Position numbers and translations under genes: made by a program. From positions 1 through 23,996 of the forward strand of contig CAADVS010000007.1 in the NCBI GenBank assembly GCA_900752545.1: a stretch of DNA of 23,996 nucleotides, given 5' to 3'. Of the stretch, positions 5,649-12,732 are shown piece by piece; the first letter of the stretch is position 1, and each line of letters begins with the position of its first letter. The notes below the pieces were generated by a model. The model was not told the DNA's origin. It ran no database searches and saw only the letters and a list, made by a program, of their open reading frames with translations. This DNA comes from an uncultured Collinsella sp. (GTDB lineage: Bacteria > Actinomycetota > Coriobacteriia > Coriobacteriales > Coriobacteriaceae).

Positions 5649-6938
5649 CTAGCGAATGTTGTAGAACGCGGCCTTGCCGGCGTAGCGCGCACTGCCCTCG
5701 AGCTCGTCCTCGATGCGGATGAGCTGGTTGTACTTGGCGATGCGATCGCTGCGGCACGGGGCGCCCGACTTGATCTGGCCGGCGTTGACGCTCACGACCA
5801 GGTCGGCGATCGTGGAGTCCTCGGTCTCGCCAGAACGGTGGCTCACGATGCAAGCGTAGCCGGCCTCCTTGGCGGTCTCGATGGCCTCGAGCGACTCGGT
5901 AAGCGTGCCGATCTGGTTGACCTTGACCAGGATCGCGTTGGCGGCACCCAGCTCGATGCCCTTCTTGAGGCGCTCGGTGTTAGTGACGAACAGGTCGTCG
6001 CCCACCAGCTGCACCTTGTTGCCAATGCGGCGGGTGAGCTCAACCCAGCCGTCCCAGTCCTCCTCGGCCATGCCGTCCTCGATGGAGATGATGGGATAGG
6101 TGTCGACGAGCTTCTCCCAGTAATCAACCATCTGAGCGCTCGTATACTCAACGCCCTCGCCCTTGAGCTCGTACATGCCGGTCTCGGCGTTGTAGAACTC
6201 GGTCGAGGCCGGGTCCATGGCGTACATGAAGTCGACGCCGGGCTTAAAGCCGGCCTTTTCCACGGCCTTGGTGATGTACTCGAACGGTTCGGCATTGGTC
6301 TTGAGGTTGGGTGCGAAGCCGCCCTCGTCGCCCACGCCGCCGCCCAGGCCGGCCTCGTGCAGCACGCCCTTGAGGGTGTGGTAGACCTCGGCGCACCAAC
6401 GCAGGCCCTCGGCAAAGCTCGGAGCGCCCACCGGCATGATCATGAACTCCTGGAAGTCGACGTTATTGTCGGCATGTACGCCGCCGTTGAGGATGTTCAT
6501 CATGGGCGTGGGCAGCAGGTGAGCGTTGACGCCGCCCAGGTACTGGTACAGCGACAGGCCCGACGACTCGGCAGCGGCGCGGGCAACGGCCAGCGACACG
6601 CCCAGGATGGCGTTGGCACCGAGCTTGTTCTTGTTGGGGGTACCGTCCGCGGCAATCAGCGCGGCATCGACGGCGCGCTGGTCGAAGGCATCGAGGCCCA
6701 CGACGGCGTTAGCGCACTCGTTGTTGACATGCTCGACGGCCTGCGAAACGCCCTTGCCCAGGTAGCGGCTCTTGTCGCCATCGCGCAGCTCGCAGGCCTC
6801 AAAGGCGCCGGTCGAAGCACCCGAAGGCACCATTGCGCGGCCAAAGCTGCCGTCCTCGAGCACGACCTCGACCTCGACGGTGGGGTTGCCGCGGCTGTCG
6901 AGCACCTCGCGACCGTAGACGTCCAAAATATCGCTCAT
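5649..6938 (-). CDS. eno: enolase (phosphopyruvate hydratase)
   Basis: A 429-residue enolase of normal length, interconverting 2-phosphoglycerate and phosphoenolpyruvate in glycolysis. Recognisable segments run in order: EVLDSRGNPTVEVEV near the N-terminus, PSGASTGAFEACELRDGD (loop 1), NKLGANAILGVSLAVARAAA, MNILNGGVHADNNVDFQEFM, GDEGGFAPNL (containing the acid residues near the active site), SIEDGMAEEDWDGW, GDDLFVTNTERL with metal-binding Asp, the catalytic-lysine segment AILVKVNQIGTLTE, SHRSGETEDSTIADL, and the C-terminal KSGAPCRSDRIAKYNQLIR. All catalytic segments are intact. ATG with GGGAGA 6 nt upstream sets the start. It is transcribed alone, between its promoter region and a strong terminator. 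The 515-codon open frame on the opposite strand is a composition shadow. Confidence 0.98.
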   Translation of the reverse strand: MSDILDVYGREVLDSRGNPTVEVEVVLEDGSFGRAMVPSGASTGAFEACELRDGDKSRYLGKGVSQAVEHVNNECANAVVGLDAFDQRAVDAALIAADGTPNKNKLGANAILGVSLAVARAAAESSGLSLYQYLGGVNAHLLPTPMMNILNGGVHADNNVDFQEFMIMPVGAPSFAEGLRWCAEVYHTLKGVLHEAGLGGGVGDEGGFAPNLKTNAEPFEYITKAVEKAGFKPGVDFMYAMDPASTEFYNAETGMYELKGEGVEYTSAQMVDYWEKLVDTYPIISIEDGMAEEDWDGWVELTRRIGNKVQLVGDDLFVTNTERLKKGIELGAANAILVKVNQIGTLTESLEAIETAKEAGYACIVSHRSGETEDSTIADLVVSVNAGQIKSGAPCRSDRIAKYNQLIRIEDELEGSARYAGKAAFYNIR

Positions 6939-7014
6939 GTTGTCTCCCTCTCACTTGGAAACGGGTTGAATGCTTGGCAACGCGGCTTACACGCTGTAGC
7001 GACGTGCAGGTTCA

Positions 7015-7070
7015 TAAGTTAGCCTTGTCGCACTTTTTGCATTATGCCCTAAGTTAGCCAAGGGATACAA
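7015..7070 (-). promoter_or_regulatory. enolase promoter with two identical flanking boxes
   Basis: On the minus strand, TTGTAT (complement of 7065-7070), an 18-bp spacer and CATAAT (complement of 7041-7046) form a plausible sigma-70-like promoter, about 100 bp upstream of the eno ATG. The 10-mer GGCTAACTTA occurs twice in the same orientation: inside the spacer (7050-7059) and just downstream of the expected start site (7015-7024), 35 bp apart. This arrangement is what a repressor operator pair would look like; the regulator is unknown. Confidence 0.5.
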
Positions 7071-7078
7071 TCTTTTTT

Positions 7079-7120
7079 AAAAAATAATGGGGCGATGGGA
7101 CAAGTCCGTTCCATCGCCCC
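7079..7120 (-). terminator. intrinsic terminator after mazG
   Basis: A 13-bp stem (7089-7101 with 7108-7120, one G-U type mismatch) with a 6-nt loop. On the minus strand it is followed by ATTATTTTTT. It begins 8 bp after the mazG stop and ends the larC2-yfcE-mazG transcript. Confidence 0.92.
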
Positions 7121-7127
7121 CGCGGTA

Positions 7128-7988
7128 TTACTCCCCTGCCTTTGCTGCGTCCCACAGGTCGTTGAGGCCATGGGTCGAAAGCTCGGCAAGATCAACATGG
7201 GCATCGGCCGCCATCTGCTCCATTGCAGCCCAACGGCGACGGAACTTGGCCGTGCTGGCACGCAGGGCGCTCTCGGCGTCAATCCCCTCTTTGCGCGCAA
7301 CGTTGACAAGGGCAAAGAGCAGATCGCCAAACTCCATCTCGCGCTCGGGCGTTCCGGGAGCCTCGGCCTCAAACTCGGCACGCTCCTCGGCAACCTCGTC
7401 CCACACATCCTGGACCGTCTCCCACTCAAAGCCCACGGCCGCCGCCTTGCGCGAGACCTTTTGCGCTTGCATCAGCGCCGGCAGGTGCGTGGGCACGCCG
7501 TCGAGCAGCCCCTCGGGCGCGGCCTCGCCTGCCGCCACGGCCTTGTCCTTGGCGGCCTTCTCGGCAAGCTTGACCTCGTCCCAAATCTTGAGCACCTCGT
7601 CAGAGCTGTCGGCATCCGCATCGCCAAACACGTGCGGATGACGGCGAATGAGCTTGGCGTCGATATCGTGCGCCACGTCGGCCAGCGTAAACTCGCCGGC
7701 GTCCGCCGCGATCTGCGCATGCAACACTACCTGCATGAGCACGTCGCCCAGCTCCTCGCGCAGGTGCGCCGCGTCGTCGGCCTCGATGCAGTCGAGCGCC
7801 TCGTAGGCCTCCTCGATCATGTTCTTGCCAATGCTGCGGTGCGTCTGCTCGCGGTCCCACGGGCAGCCGTCGGGCTGACGCAGACGCCAGATGGTCTGCA
7901 CCAGATGCTGCAGCTCGGCCGATGCATCTACCAGCGTGGACAGGTCACGCGAACCCTCGGCATTTTGCTGAGCCATATGCTCGGCCAT
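7128..7988 (-). CDS. mazG: nucleoside triphosphate pyrophosphohydrolase MazG
   Basis: A 286-residue two-domain MazG, which hydrolyses NTPs and dNTPs to monophosphate and pyrophosphate as a house-cleaning enzyme and can influence ppGpp levels. The N-terminal domain has the classic CPWDREQTHRSIGKNMIEEA (about residues 42-61), then EALDCIEADDAAHLREELGD, giving the EExxE and ExxD magnesium-binding acids. The middle has KLIRRHPHVFGD, IWDEVKL and EGLLDGVPTHLPALMQAQ. The C-terminal domain repeats the pattern with FEWETVQDVWDEVAEERAEF and EFGDLLFALVN. The ATG at 7988 is chosen because GGAGGA sits 6 nt upstream; it starts 2 bp after the stop of the phosphodiesterase gene. The gene lies next to eno as in mycobacteria, although here they are separate transcripts. 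Confidence 0.95.
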   Translation of the reverse strand: MAEHMAQQNAEGSRDLSTLVDASAELQHLVQTIWRLRQPDGCPWDREQTHRSIGKNMIEEAYEALDCIEADDAAHLREELGDVLMQVVLHAQIAADAGEFTLADVAHDIDAKLIRRHPHVFGDADADSSDEVLKIWDEVKLAEKAAKDKAVAAGEAAPEGLLDGVPTHLPALMQAQKVSRKAAAVGFEWETVQDVWDEVAEERAEFEAEAPGTPEREMEFGDLLFALVNVARKEGIDAESALRASTAKFRRRWAAMEQMAADAHVDLAELSTHGLNDLWDAAKAGE

Positions 7989-7990
7989 GG

Positions 7991-8539
7991 CTAGTCCTCC
8001 TCCATGATCACGTGGCGGAACGCGCCGCCCTCGTAGATGCCGTAGCTGTGCGTACCGTCCTTGGGGATGCTCACGCTGCCGGGGTTGAAGAGCCACAGAC
8101 CAGGATGCTCCTCGCTCGCTTCGTTGACCTTGATGTGCGTGTGACCGTAGACGAGCGCGGAGCCCTCGGGCAGCGCGGGCGCGTGGTCGACGCTGTTGTG
8201 CATACCGGCGCCAAAAACGTGGCCGTGCGTCAGGAACAGCTCGCGGCCGTTCTCGTCGAATAACGTGGCATAGTCGGCCATGACGGGAAAGTCGAGCACC
8301 ATCTGGTCGACCTCGGCGTCGCAGTTGCCGCGCACCGCGATGATGCGGTCGGCCAGGGCGTTGAGCAGCGGAATCACGCGCTTGGGAGCGTAGTCGCGCG
8401 GCAGGTCGTTGCGTGGACCGTGGTAGAGCAGGTCGCCCAGCAGCACGATGCGGTCGGGCTGCTCGGAATCGATGGCGGTGACCAGGCGCTCGGTCCAGTA
8501 TGCCGAGCCGTGGATGTCGGAGGCGATGAGGTATTTCAT
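7991..8539 (-). CDS. YfcE-family metallophosphoesterase
   Basis: A 182-residue cytoplasmic calcineurin-like phosphoesterase of the YfcE/MJ0936 type. The five metal-binding blocks are all present in order: SDIHG (residues 7-11), GDLLYHGPRN (about 36-45), GNCD (about 73-76), THGH (about 104-107) and GHTH (about 131-134), followed by FNPGSVSIPKDG. Family members are manganese-dependent phosphodiesterases with unclear physiological substrates. A frame open to 8596 exists, but ATG at 8539 has AAAGGA in the right place and begins right before the first strand MKYLIASD, so it is the start. Transcribed between the LarC-domain gene (53 bp upstream) and mazG (2 bp downstream). Confidence 0.93.
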   Translation of the reverse strand: MKYLIASDIHGSAYWTERLVTAIDSEQPDRIVLLGDLLYHGPRNDLPRDYAPKRVIPLLNALADRIIAVRGNCDAEVDQMVLDFPVMADYATLFDENGRELFLTHGHVFGAGMHNSVDHAPALPEGSALVYGHTHIKVNEASEEHPGLWLFNPGSVSIPKDGTHSYGIYEGGAFRHVIMEED

Positions 8540-8592
8540 GGTGGTCCTTTCGGTGAGGTTGATGGGGTGGGTGTGGCGCGTCGCCGACCGTG

Positions 8593-9078
8593 TCACTCAA
8601 ATTGCAGAGCCGCGGCTTGCGCCGCCTGCATCACGCGCTGGAGCGGCACATTGTGCTCACGGGCAAGGCGAGCGCAGTCCTCGTACTCGGGCGCTGCACG
8701 CTCGCTGCCATCGGGCAGGGTTGCCACCTTTACGGCCACCTCGCCCCAAGGCGTTGTCACCTGCTCGAATCGGCGCGGCAGGCAAACGCGTTCCATCACC
8801 TGGCGACGAACGGCGTTGGTCGTGGTCTCCAAAAAGATAATCGTCTGTAGGCGCTCGATATCCTCGTGCGAGCAGATCACCTGCAACTGCCATCCGGGGC
8901 GACCCTTTTTGCAGTAGAGGGGTAGCCAGTGCACCTCGCGGGCGCCGGCCTCGCGCAGGCGGTCGGCGGCATAGGCGAGTACCTCGGGCGACGCATCGTC
9001 GATGTCGCACTCCAGCTTGACGATGGTCTCGGGCGCATCGGTCTCGCGGGACAGCGGAGATGTACTTCCACGTTGCAT
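8593..9078 (-). CDS. stand-alone LarC C-terminal (LarC2-like) nickel-insertion domain protein
   Basis: A 161-residue protein matching the C-terminal part of LarC, the CTP-dependent cyclometallase that inserts nickel into the pincer cofactor of lactate racemase and related enzymes. Family-like segments in order: LECDIDDASPEVLAYAADRL (about 22-41), GAREVHWLPLYCKKGRPG, IIFLETTTNAVRRQVMERV, and the C-terminal APEYEDCARLAREHNVPL. The N-terminal LarC1 half is absent: the 350 bp upstream contain no matching frame. In some lactobacilli LarC is made from larC1 and larC2 by frameshifting; here only the second half is present. ATG at 9078 with AAAGGA upstream is preferred; a GTG at 9117 would add 13 residues with no ribosome site. 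No larA, larB or larE is seen in the window. Confidence 0.82.
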   Translation of the reverse strand: MQRGSTSPLSRETDAPETIVKLECDIDDASPEVLAYAADRLREAGAREVHWLPLYCKKGRPGWQLQVICSHEDIERLQTIIFLETTTNAVRRQVMERVCLPRRFEQVTTPWGEVAVKVATLPDGSERAAPEYEDCARLAREHNVPLQRVMQAAQAAALQFE

Positions 9079-9225
9079 ACGGTCCGGTTCCTTTCCGCGC
9101 GGGCTCGTTTTGTTCACTCAAACGCTAGCACATCGCGGGCGGCGTGGGGGCGGCGTCATGGGATGGGCGGGACTTTTGCCCGTCGCGGACGTCGGCGTGC
9201 GCCGGGATCGTCCTCGCCCCTATCC

Positions 9226-9290
9226 AAACGTGTACGGCAGCCTCCAAACACGTCATTTTTTGCAGCTTTTGGAGGCTGACGTACACGTTT
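9226..9290. repeat. long near-perfect hairpin (23-bp arms)
   Basis: Arms 9226-9248 and 9268-9290 are complementary at 22 of 23 positions, separated by a 19-nt loop containing a T6 run. It is the only clear structure in the 350-bp gap (9079-9428) between divergent genes. It is followed by no T tract on the plus strand, so a terminator is less likely than a palindromic repeat or RNA structure. Closer to the next gene, TACAAT at 9391-9396 is a possible -10 box. Confidence 0.8.
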
Positions 9291-9428
9291 TGAGGCAGGG
9301 TCGATGTCGTGCGGCAGCCCTTGCGCGCCGCCTGCCCTTTCCAGTCGGTTTCGACTTGTGGCGTTCCCGGCGCGCCAGGGGTCGCGCCATTACAATGGAG
9401 CGGATTCGCTTGACGCAAAGGAGCTGCC

Positions 9429-10340
9429 ATGTCTGCTTGCCCGCTGGTCGATTGCCACACCCACACCTCGTTTTCGGACGGCCATGCCTCCTTTGAGGAA
9501 AACGTTCGCGCCGCCGCGGCGGCTGGCTGTCGGGTCATGGTCTCGACCGACCACCTCACCTTGCCCGCCAGCATGGATGCCAACTGCGAAGTGCAGGTTA
9601 CTGAGGGCGACCTGCCGGCACATCGTCTGGCTTTTGAGGATGCTCGCAAGCTTGCCGCGCAGATTGCGCCGGAGCTCAGCTTTATCTATGGCTTTGAATG
9701 CGATTGGTACGAGGGCTGCGAGCCTTTGGTTGAGCGCTGGTCCCAGGGCGCCGTCGTACTCCTGGGCAGCGTGCATTGGATTGGCAACCCAGGCGATATT
9801 GCGGCAGGTGCTGCGGGCACGGCGGGGACGGAGGACGTCGCTCGTCCTGATACACCCGATTCCCTTTGCGGTTGGATCGACGATGACACCAACCTGCATG
9901 TTTGGGAAAACTTAGACGTACGCGGCGTGTGGGAGCGCTATGTCGATGACTGGTGCCGCGCCTGCGAGAGCCCGCTCAACTTTGATGTAATGGCTCACCC
10001 CGACCTGGTCATGCGCTTTTCGAAAGAGGGCTTTGCGCCCGACTTTGACCCCGCGCCGTTCTGGGGGCAGATGGCAGAGTGTGCACACGACACAGGCCGC
10101 CGCGTTGAGGTCTCGACCGCCGCGCCGCGCAAGGGACTCGACGACTACTATCCCGCGACCGGGTTGTTGCGTTGCTTCGCCCACGCCGAGGTGCCGATCA
10201 CTTTTGGCTCGGACGCACACCGCGCCTGCGACATCTGCTGGAACATCCGCGAGGCCCAGGCCCACGCCTACGACTGCGGTTATCGAACCTTCGACATCCC
10301 CCACCTCACCGGAGAATGGGAGTCCACGCCCCTCGCCTAA
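9429..10340 (+). CDS. PHP-domain histidinol-phosphate phosphatase (HisJ/HisK type)
   Basis: A 303-residue PHP-family metal-dependent phosphatase. Metal ligands are visible in the standard order: DCHTHTSFSDGH (8-19) with the H-x-H pair, STDHL (about 39-43), GFECDW with its Glu (about 88-93), GSVHW (about 114-118), DVMAHPDL (about 180-187) and FGSDAH (about 258-263). Family members of this size hydrolyse L-histidinol phosphate to histidinol. The location supports that role: it converges on the his operon with only 27 bp between stops, and the HisB in this operon lacks the phosphatase domain, so the pathway otherwise has a gap. AAAGGAG is at the correct distance from the ATG. Its own promoter means it is not strictly co-transcribed with the operon. 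Confidence 0.9.
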   Translation: MSACPLVDCHTHTSFSDGHASFEENVRAAAAAGCRVMVSTDHLTLPASMDANCEVQVTEGDLPAHRLAFEDARKLAAQIAPELSFIYGFECDWYEGCEPLVERWSQGAVVLLGSVHWIGNPGDIAAGAAGTAGTEDVARPDTPDSLCGWIDDDTNLHVWENLDVRGVWERYVDDWCRACESPLNFDVMAHPDLVMRFSKEGFAPDFDPAPFWGQMAECAHDTGRRVEVSTAAPRKGLDDYYPATGLLRCFAHAEVPITFGSDAHRACDICWNIREAQAHAYDCGYRTFDIPHLTGEWESTPLA

Positions 10341-10367
10341 CTGGTCGTTTAAGAACGTCCCCAATGA

Positions 10368-10685
10368 CTAGTGGCGGCGGGCGTTGAGTTCGCCGGCTAG
10401 CTCGTCGAGGGTGATACCGTAGCGCTCGAGCGTCACGAGCAGGTGGTAGACCAGGTCGCCGGCCTCGTAGCGGATGTGATCGTGATCGTTATCCTTGCAG
10501 GCCATGATCACCTCGCTTGCCTCCTCGGCAAGCTTCTTGAGCAGCTCGTCCTCGACATCGGTCAGCAGACGCGCGGTATAGCTCTCCTGCGGCGATGCAT
10601 CATGACGACCGTGAATCACCTCGGCCAGACCTGTCAGCGTCTCTCCGATATTTCCATCCTGAACGTTTGCGGTGCGCACACCCAT
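10368..10685 (-). CDS. hisE: phosphoribosyl-ATP pyrophosphohydrolase
   Basis: A 105-residue HisE, which removes pyrophosphate from phosphoribosyl-ATP, the second step of histidine synthesis. It is an all-alpha MazG-like fold with the conserved run LLTDVEDELLKKLAEEASEV (about 40-59), a short loop, then DHIRYEAGDLVYHLLVTLE (about 69-87), which supply the acidic magnesium ligands. Here HisE and HisI are separate proteins, not the HisIE fusion common in enteric bacteria. The ATG has AAAGGA upstream. It is the last gene of the operon, 45 bp after hisI; no convincing terminator hairpin was found in the 27 bp before the converging phosphatase gene. Confidence 0.95.
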   Translation of the reverse strand: MGVRTANVQDGNIGETLTGLAEVIHGRHDASPQESYTARLLTDVEDELLKKLAEEASEVIMACKDNDHDHIRYEAGDLVYHLLVTLERYGITLDELAGELNARRH

Positions 10686-10730
10686 AGTTCAATCCTTTCT
10701 GGTGGCCGAGCGTCTAATCGAGCGCCCGCC

Positions 10731-11060
10731 CTACGCGAGTTTCTTAAAGAAGCAGGTACGGTTGCCGGTGTGGCAGGCCGGACCCGGCGAGTCGACCTTG
10801 ACCAGCAGCGTATCGCTATCGCAGTCGGCCCAGAGCTCCTTGACCTCCTGCATGTTGCCGCTTGTCGCGCCCTTGTTCCAGAGCTCCTGGCGGCTGCGGC
10901 TCCAAAACCACGTGGTCCCGGTCTTGAGCGTCAGCCCCACCGATTCCTCGTTCATCCAAGCAACCATAAGCACCTCGCCGGTGTCATACTGCTGAACCAC
11001 ACAAGGAATCAGCCCCTTGGCGTCGTATGTAAGATCCGCTGGAGTAGTAATTTCTCTCAT
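10731..11060 (-). CDS. hisI: phosphoribosyl-AMP cyclohydrolase
   Basis: A 109-residue HisI, the zinc enzyme that opens the purine ring of phosphoribosyl-AMP (third step). The sequence shows VVQQYDTGEVLMVAWMNEES near the N-terminus, the substrate loop WSRSRQELWNKGATSGN, the magnesium motif DCDSDTLLVKV and the zinc cysteine PACHTGNRTCFF near the C-terminus. The frame extends upstream to 11129, but the ATG at 11060 has GGGGAA nearby and gives the normal family length. The upstream extension would run into the palindromic element at 11083-11193 and is rejected. It sits between hisF (142 bp upstream, separated by that element) and hisE. Confidence 0.95.
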   Translation of the reverse strand: MREITTPADLTYDAKGLIPCVVQQYDTGEVLMVAWMNEESVGLTLKTGTTWFWSRSRQELWNKGATSGNMQEVKELWADCDSDTLLVKVDSPGPACHTGNRTCFFKKLA

Positions 11061-11082
11061 TTCAATTCCCCAATTTAAACAT

Positions 11083-11193
11083 CGCCGGTCGGCGAGGGTT
11101 GTCCAGGTGCCCGAGATTCCGAGCGACAAGCCCGACGATGCGTACTTAAGTACGCGAGGAGGGTTGGAGCCGGAAGGTCGGGTGCCTGGGCAA
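11083..11193. repeat. large imperfect palindromic element inside the his operon
   Basis: In the 142-bp hisF-hisI gap, outer arms 11099-11114 and 11178-11193 pair over 16 positions with three wobble or mismatch positions. Inner patches TTCCG/CGGAA and CAAGCCC/GGGTTG continue the stem to a perfect 16-bp palindrome at the tip, GCGTACTTAAGTACGC (11140-11155). A separate small hairpin CGCCG-GT-CGGCG lies at 11083-11094. No T tract follows, so it is more likely a repeat insertion or an RNA processing/stability structure than a terminator. Confidence 0.72.
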
Positions 11194-11202
11194 GCCGCAG
11201 CG

Positions 11203-11985
11203 CTAAAAGTCCAACCTCACAGGAATACCCTGTGACGCCATATACTCCTTCACCTGGCGAATGCTGAAGGTTCCAAAGTGAAAGACGCTCGCCGCCAGCA
11301 CGGCATCGGCCTCGCCCTCGATCACGCCCTCGGCAAAATGCTCGAGCGTACCCACGCCGCCGCTCGCAATAACGGGAATCGGCACCGCGCGCGCCACGGC
11401 ACGGGTGAGCGCCAGGTCAAAGCCGGCCTTGGTGCCGTCGCGATCCATACTGGTCAGCAAGATCTCGCCGGCGCCGCGACGAGCCGCTTCCTCGGCCCAC
11501 GCCACCGCGTCGATGCCCGTGGCGTTGCGGCCTCCTGCGGTAAAGACTTCCCACTTGTCGGCACCCGGCTCTCCGGGCAAACCGACGCACTTGGCATCGA
11601 TCGCCACGACCACGGCCTGACTGCCAAACGCCGCGGCAGCCTGGCTAATCAGCGACGGGTCGCGCACGGCGGCAGAGTTGAGCGACACCTTGTCGGCACC
11701 GGCTGCAACCATGGTGCGCATGCCCGCCAGGTCGCGAAAACCGCCGCCCACGGTATAGGGAATGGCTAGCTCCTCGGCTGCATGCGCCGCCATCTCGATG
11801 GTCGTCGCACGGTTGTCGCTCGTGGCGGTAATGTCCAAGAAGACGACCTCGTCCGCACCCTCGCGGTCGTAGGCGCGCGCCAGCTCCACCGGATCGCCCG
11901 CATCGCGCAAGCTCACAAAGTTGACGCCCTTGACCACACGGCCGTCCTTGACGTCCAGGCAGGGAATCACACGTTTGGTAAGCAT
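11203..11985 (-). CDS. hisF: imidazole glycerol phosphate synthase, cyclase subunit
   Basis: A 260-residue (beta-alpha)8 barrel that with HisH converts PRFAR and ammonia to imidazole glycerol phosphate and AICAR. The two catalytic aspartates are in place: Asp11 in RVIPCLDVKDGRVVKG and Asp130 in VVVAIDAKCV. Phosphate-binding loops YTVGGGFRD (about 77-85) and the C-terminal ASGGVGTLEHF and AASVFHFGTFS are typical. Length and motifs match the family closely. It starts 3 bp after the hisA stop, with GGGGAGGAG as ribosome site overlapping the hisA end, indicating coupled translation. Confidence 0.97.
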   Translation of the reverse strand: MLTKRVIPCLDVKDGRVVKGVNFVSLRDAGDPVELARAYDREGADEVVFLDITATSDNRATTIEMAAHAAEELAIPYTVGGGFRDLAGMRTMVAAGADKVSLNSAAVRDPSLISQAAAAFGSQAVVVAIDAKCVGLPGEPGADKWEVFTAGGRNATGIDAVAWAEEAARRGAGEILLTSMDRDGTKAGFDLALTRAVARAVPIPVIASGGVGTLEHFAEGVIEGEADAVLAASVFHFGTFSIRQVKEYMASQGIPVRLDF

Positions 11986-11988
11986 GGG

Positions 11989-12732
11989 CTACTCCTCCCC
12001 TCGGGCGGCGGTCAGCGCCTGTACCAGCGTAAAGTTGCCCTCGTAGAGCGCGCGACCGGTAATGGCACCTTCAATCGCGCCCTCACCCACTGCGGCCAGC
12101 GCGCGGATGTCGTCGAGCGTCGAGATGCCACCCGATGCCACGACGGGAAAGCCCGCGACCTCGGCCACATGGCGATACGCCGCCACATCGATGCCCGTCT
12201 GCATGCCATCGCGCGCAATGTCGGTATACACCAGATGCTTAAAACCCAGCTCGGAAAGCTGCGCCACGGCGTCGTCGAGCGCCACGCCCGCGCCGTCACG
12301 CCAGCCATTCACCTTGACCTGGCCGTCGCGTGCGGCAATATCTGCCACCAACAGCTCGCCAAAGCCTTGGGCCGCCACCTCGGCAAAACCCGGCTCGGTC
12401 ACGAGCACCGTGCCTAGTGCGATGCGGCGAGCACCGTAGCCGGCCAACTCGTCGATGCGCGCGAGCGAGCGGACGCCGCCGCCCACGTCCACGGACAGAC
12501 CGTTGACGCCGCAGATGGCCTTAATCGCCGCCGAGTTGGCAGCGCATGTGTCCTCGTCCTCGCCAAAGGCAGCGGACAGGTCGACGACGTGCACCCAGCT
12601 TGCGCCCTGCTCGGCAAACGAGCGAGCAACGGCCACGGGGTCGTCGGAATATACCTTGCAGCGACTCCGGTCGCCGCGCTCCAGGCGCACGACCTTGCCG
12701 CCGATCAGATCGATTGCGGGAAACAGGATCAT
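11989..12732 (-). CDS. hisA: ProFAR isomerase (phosphoribosylformimino-AICAR-P isomerase)
   Basis: A 247-residue (beta-alpha)8 barrel that carries out the Amadori isomerisation of ProFAR to PRFAR. Catalytic Asp8 is in FPAIDLIGGKVVRL; the second acid, Asp131, is in LLVADIAARDGQVKVNGW. Phosphate loops VDVGGGVRS (about 81-89) and VVASGGISTLDD are present, and YTDIARDGM precedes the substrate loop. In some actinobacteria a bifunctional HisA/PriA also serves tryptophan synthesis; I cannot tell from sequence alone whether this one does. Its ATG overlaps the hisH stop by 4 bp (ATGA), a coupling arrangement. Confidence 0.96.
   Translation of the reverse strand: MILFPAIDLIGGKVVRLERGDRSRCKVYSDDPVAVARSFAEQGASWVHVVDLSAAFGEDEDTCAANSAAIKAICGVNGLSVDVGGGVRSLARIDELAGYGARRIALGTVLVTEPGFAEVAAQGFGELLVADIAARDGQVKVNGWRDGAGVALDDAVAQLSELGFKHLVYTDIARDGMQTGIDVAAYRHVAEVAGFPVVASGGISTLDDIRALAAVGEGAIEGAITGRALYEGNFTLVQALTAARGEE

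Noticed and set aside
5475..7022. 515-codon open frame on the plus strand opposite eno
   Set aside because: It is exactly antisense to a complete enolase gene, has no ribosome site and low-complexity composition; GC-rich third positions of eno remove stops on the opposite strand.
11061..11129. N-terminal extension of HisI
   Set aside because: It would read part of the palindromic element, makes the protein longer than the family, and lacks a better ribosome site than the ATG at 11060.
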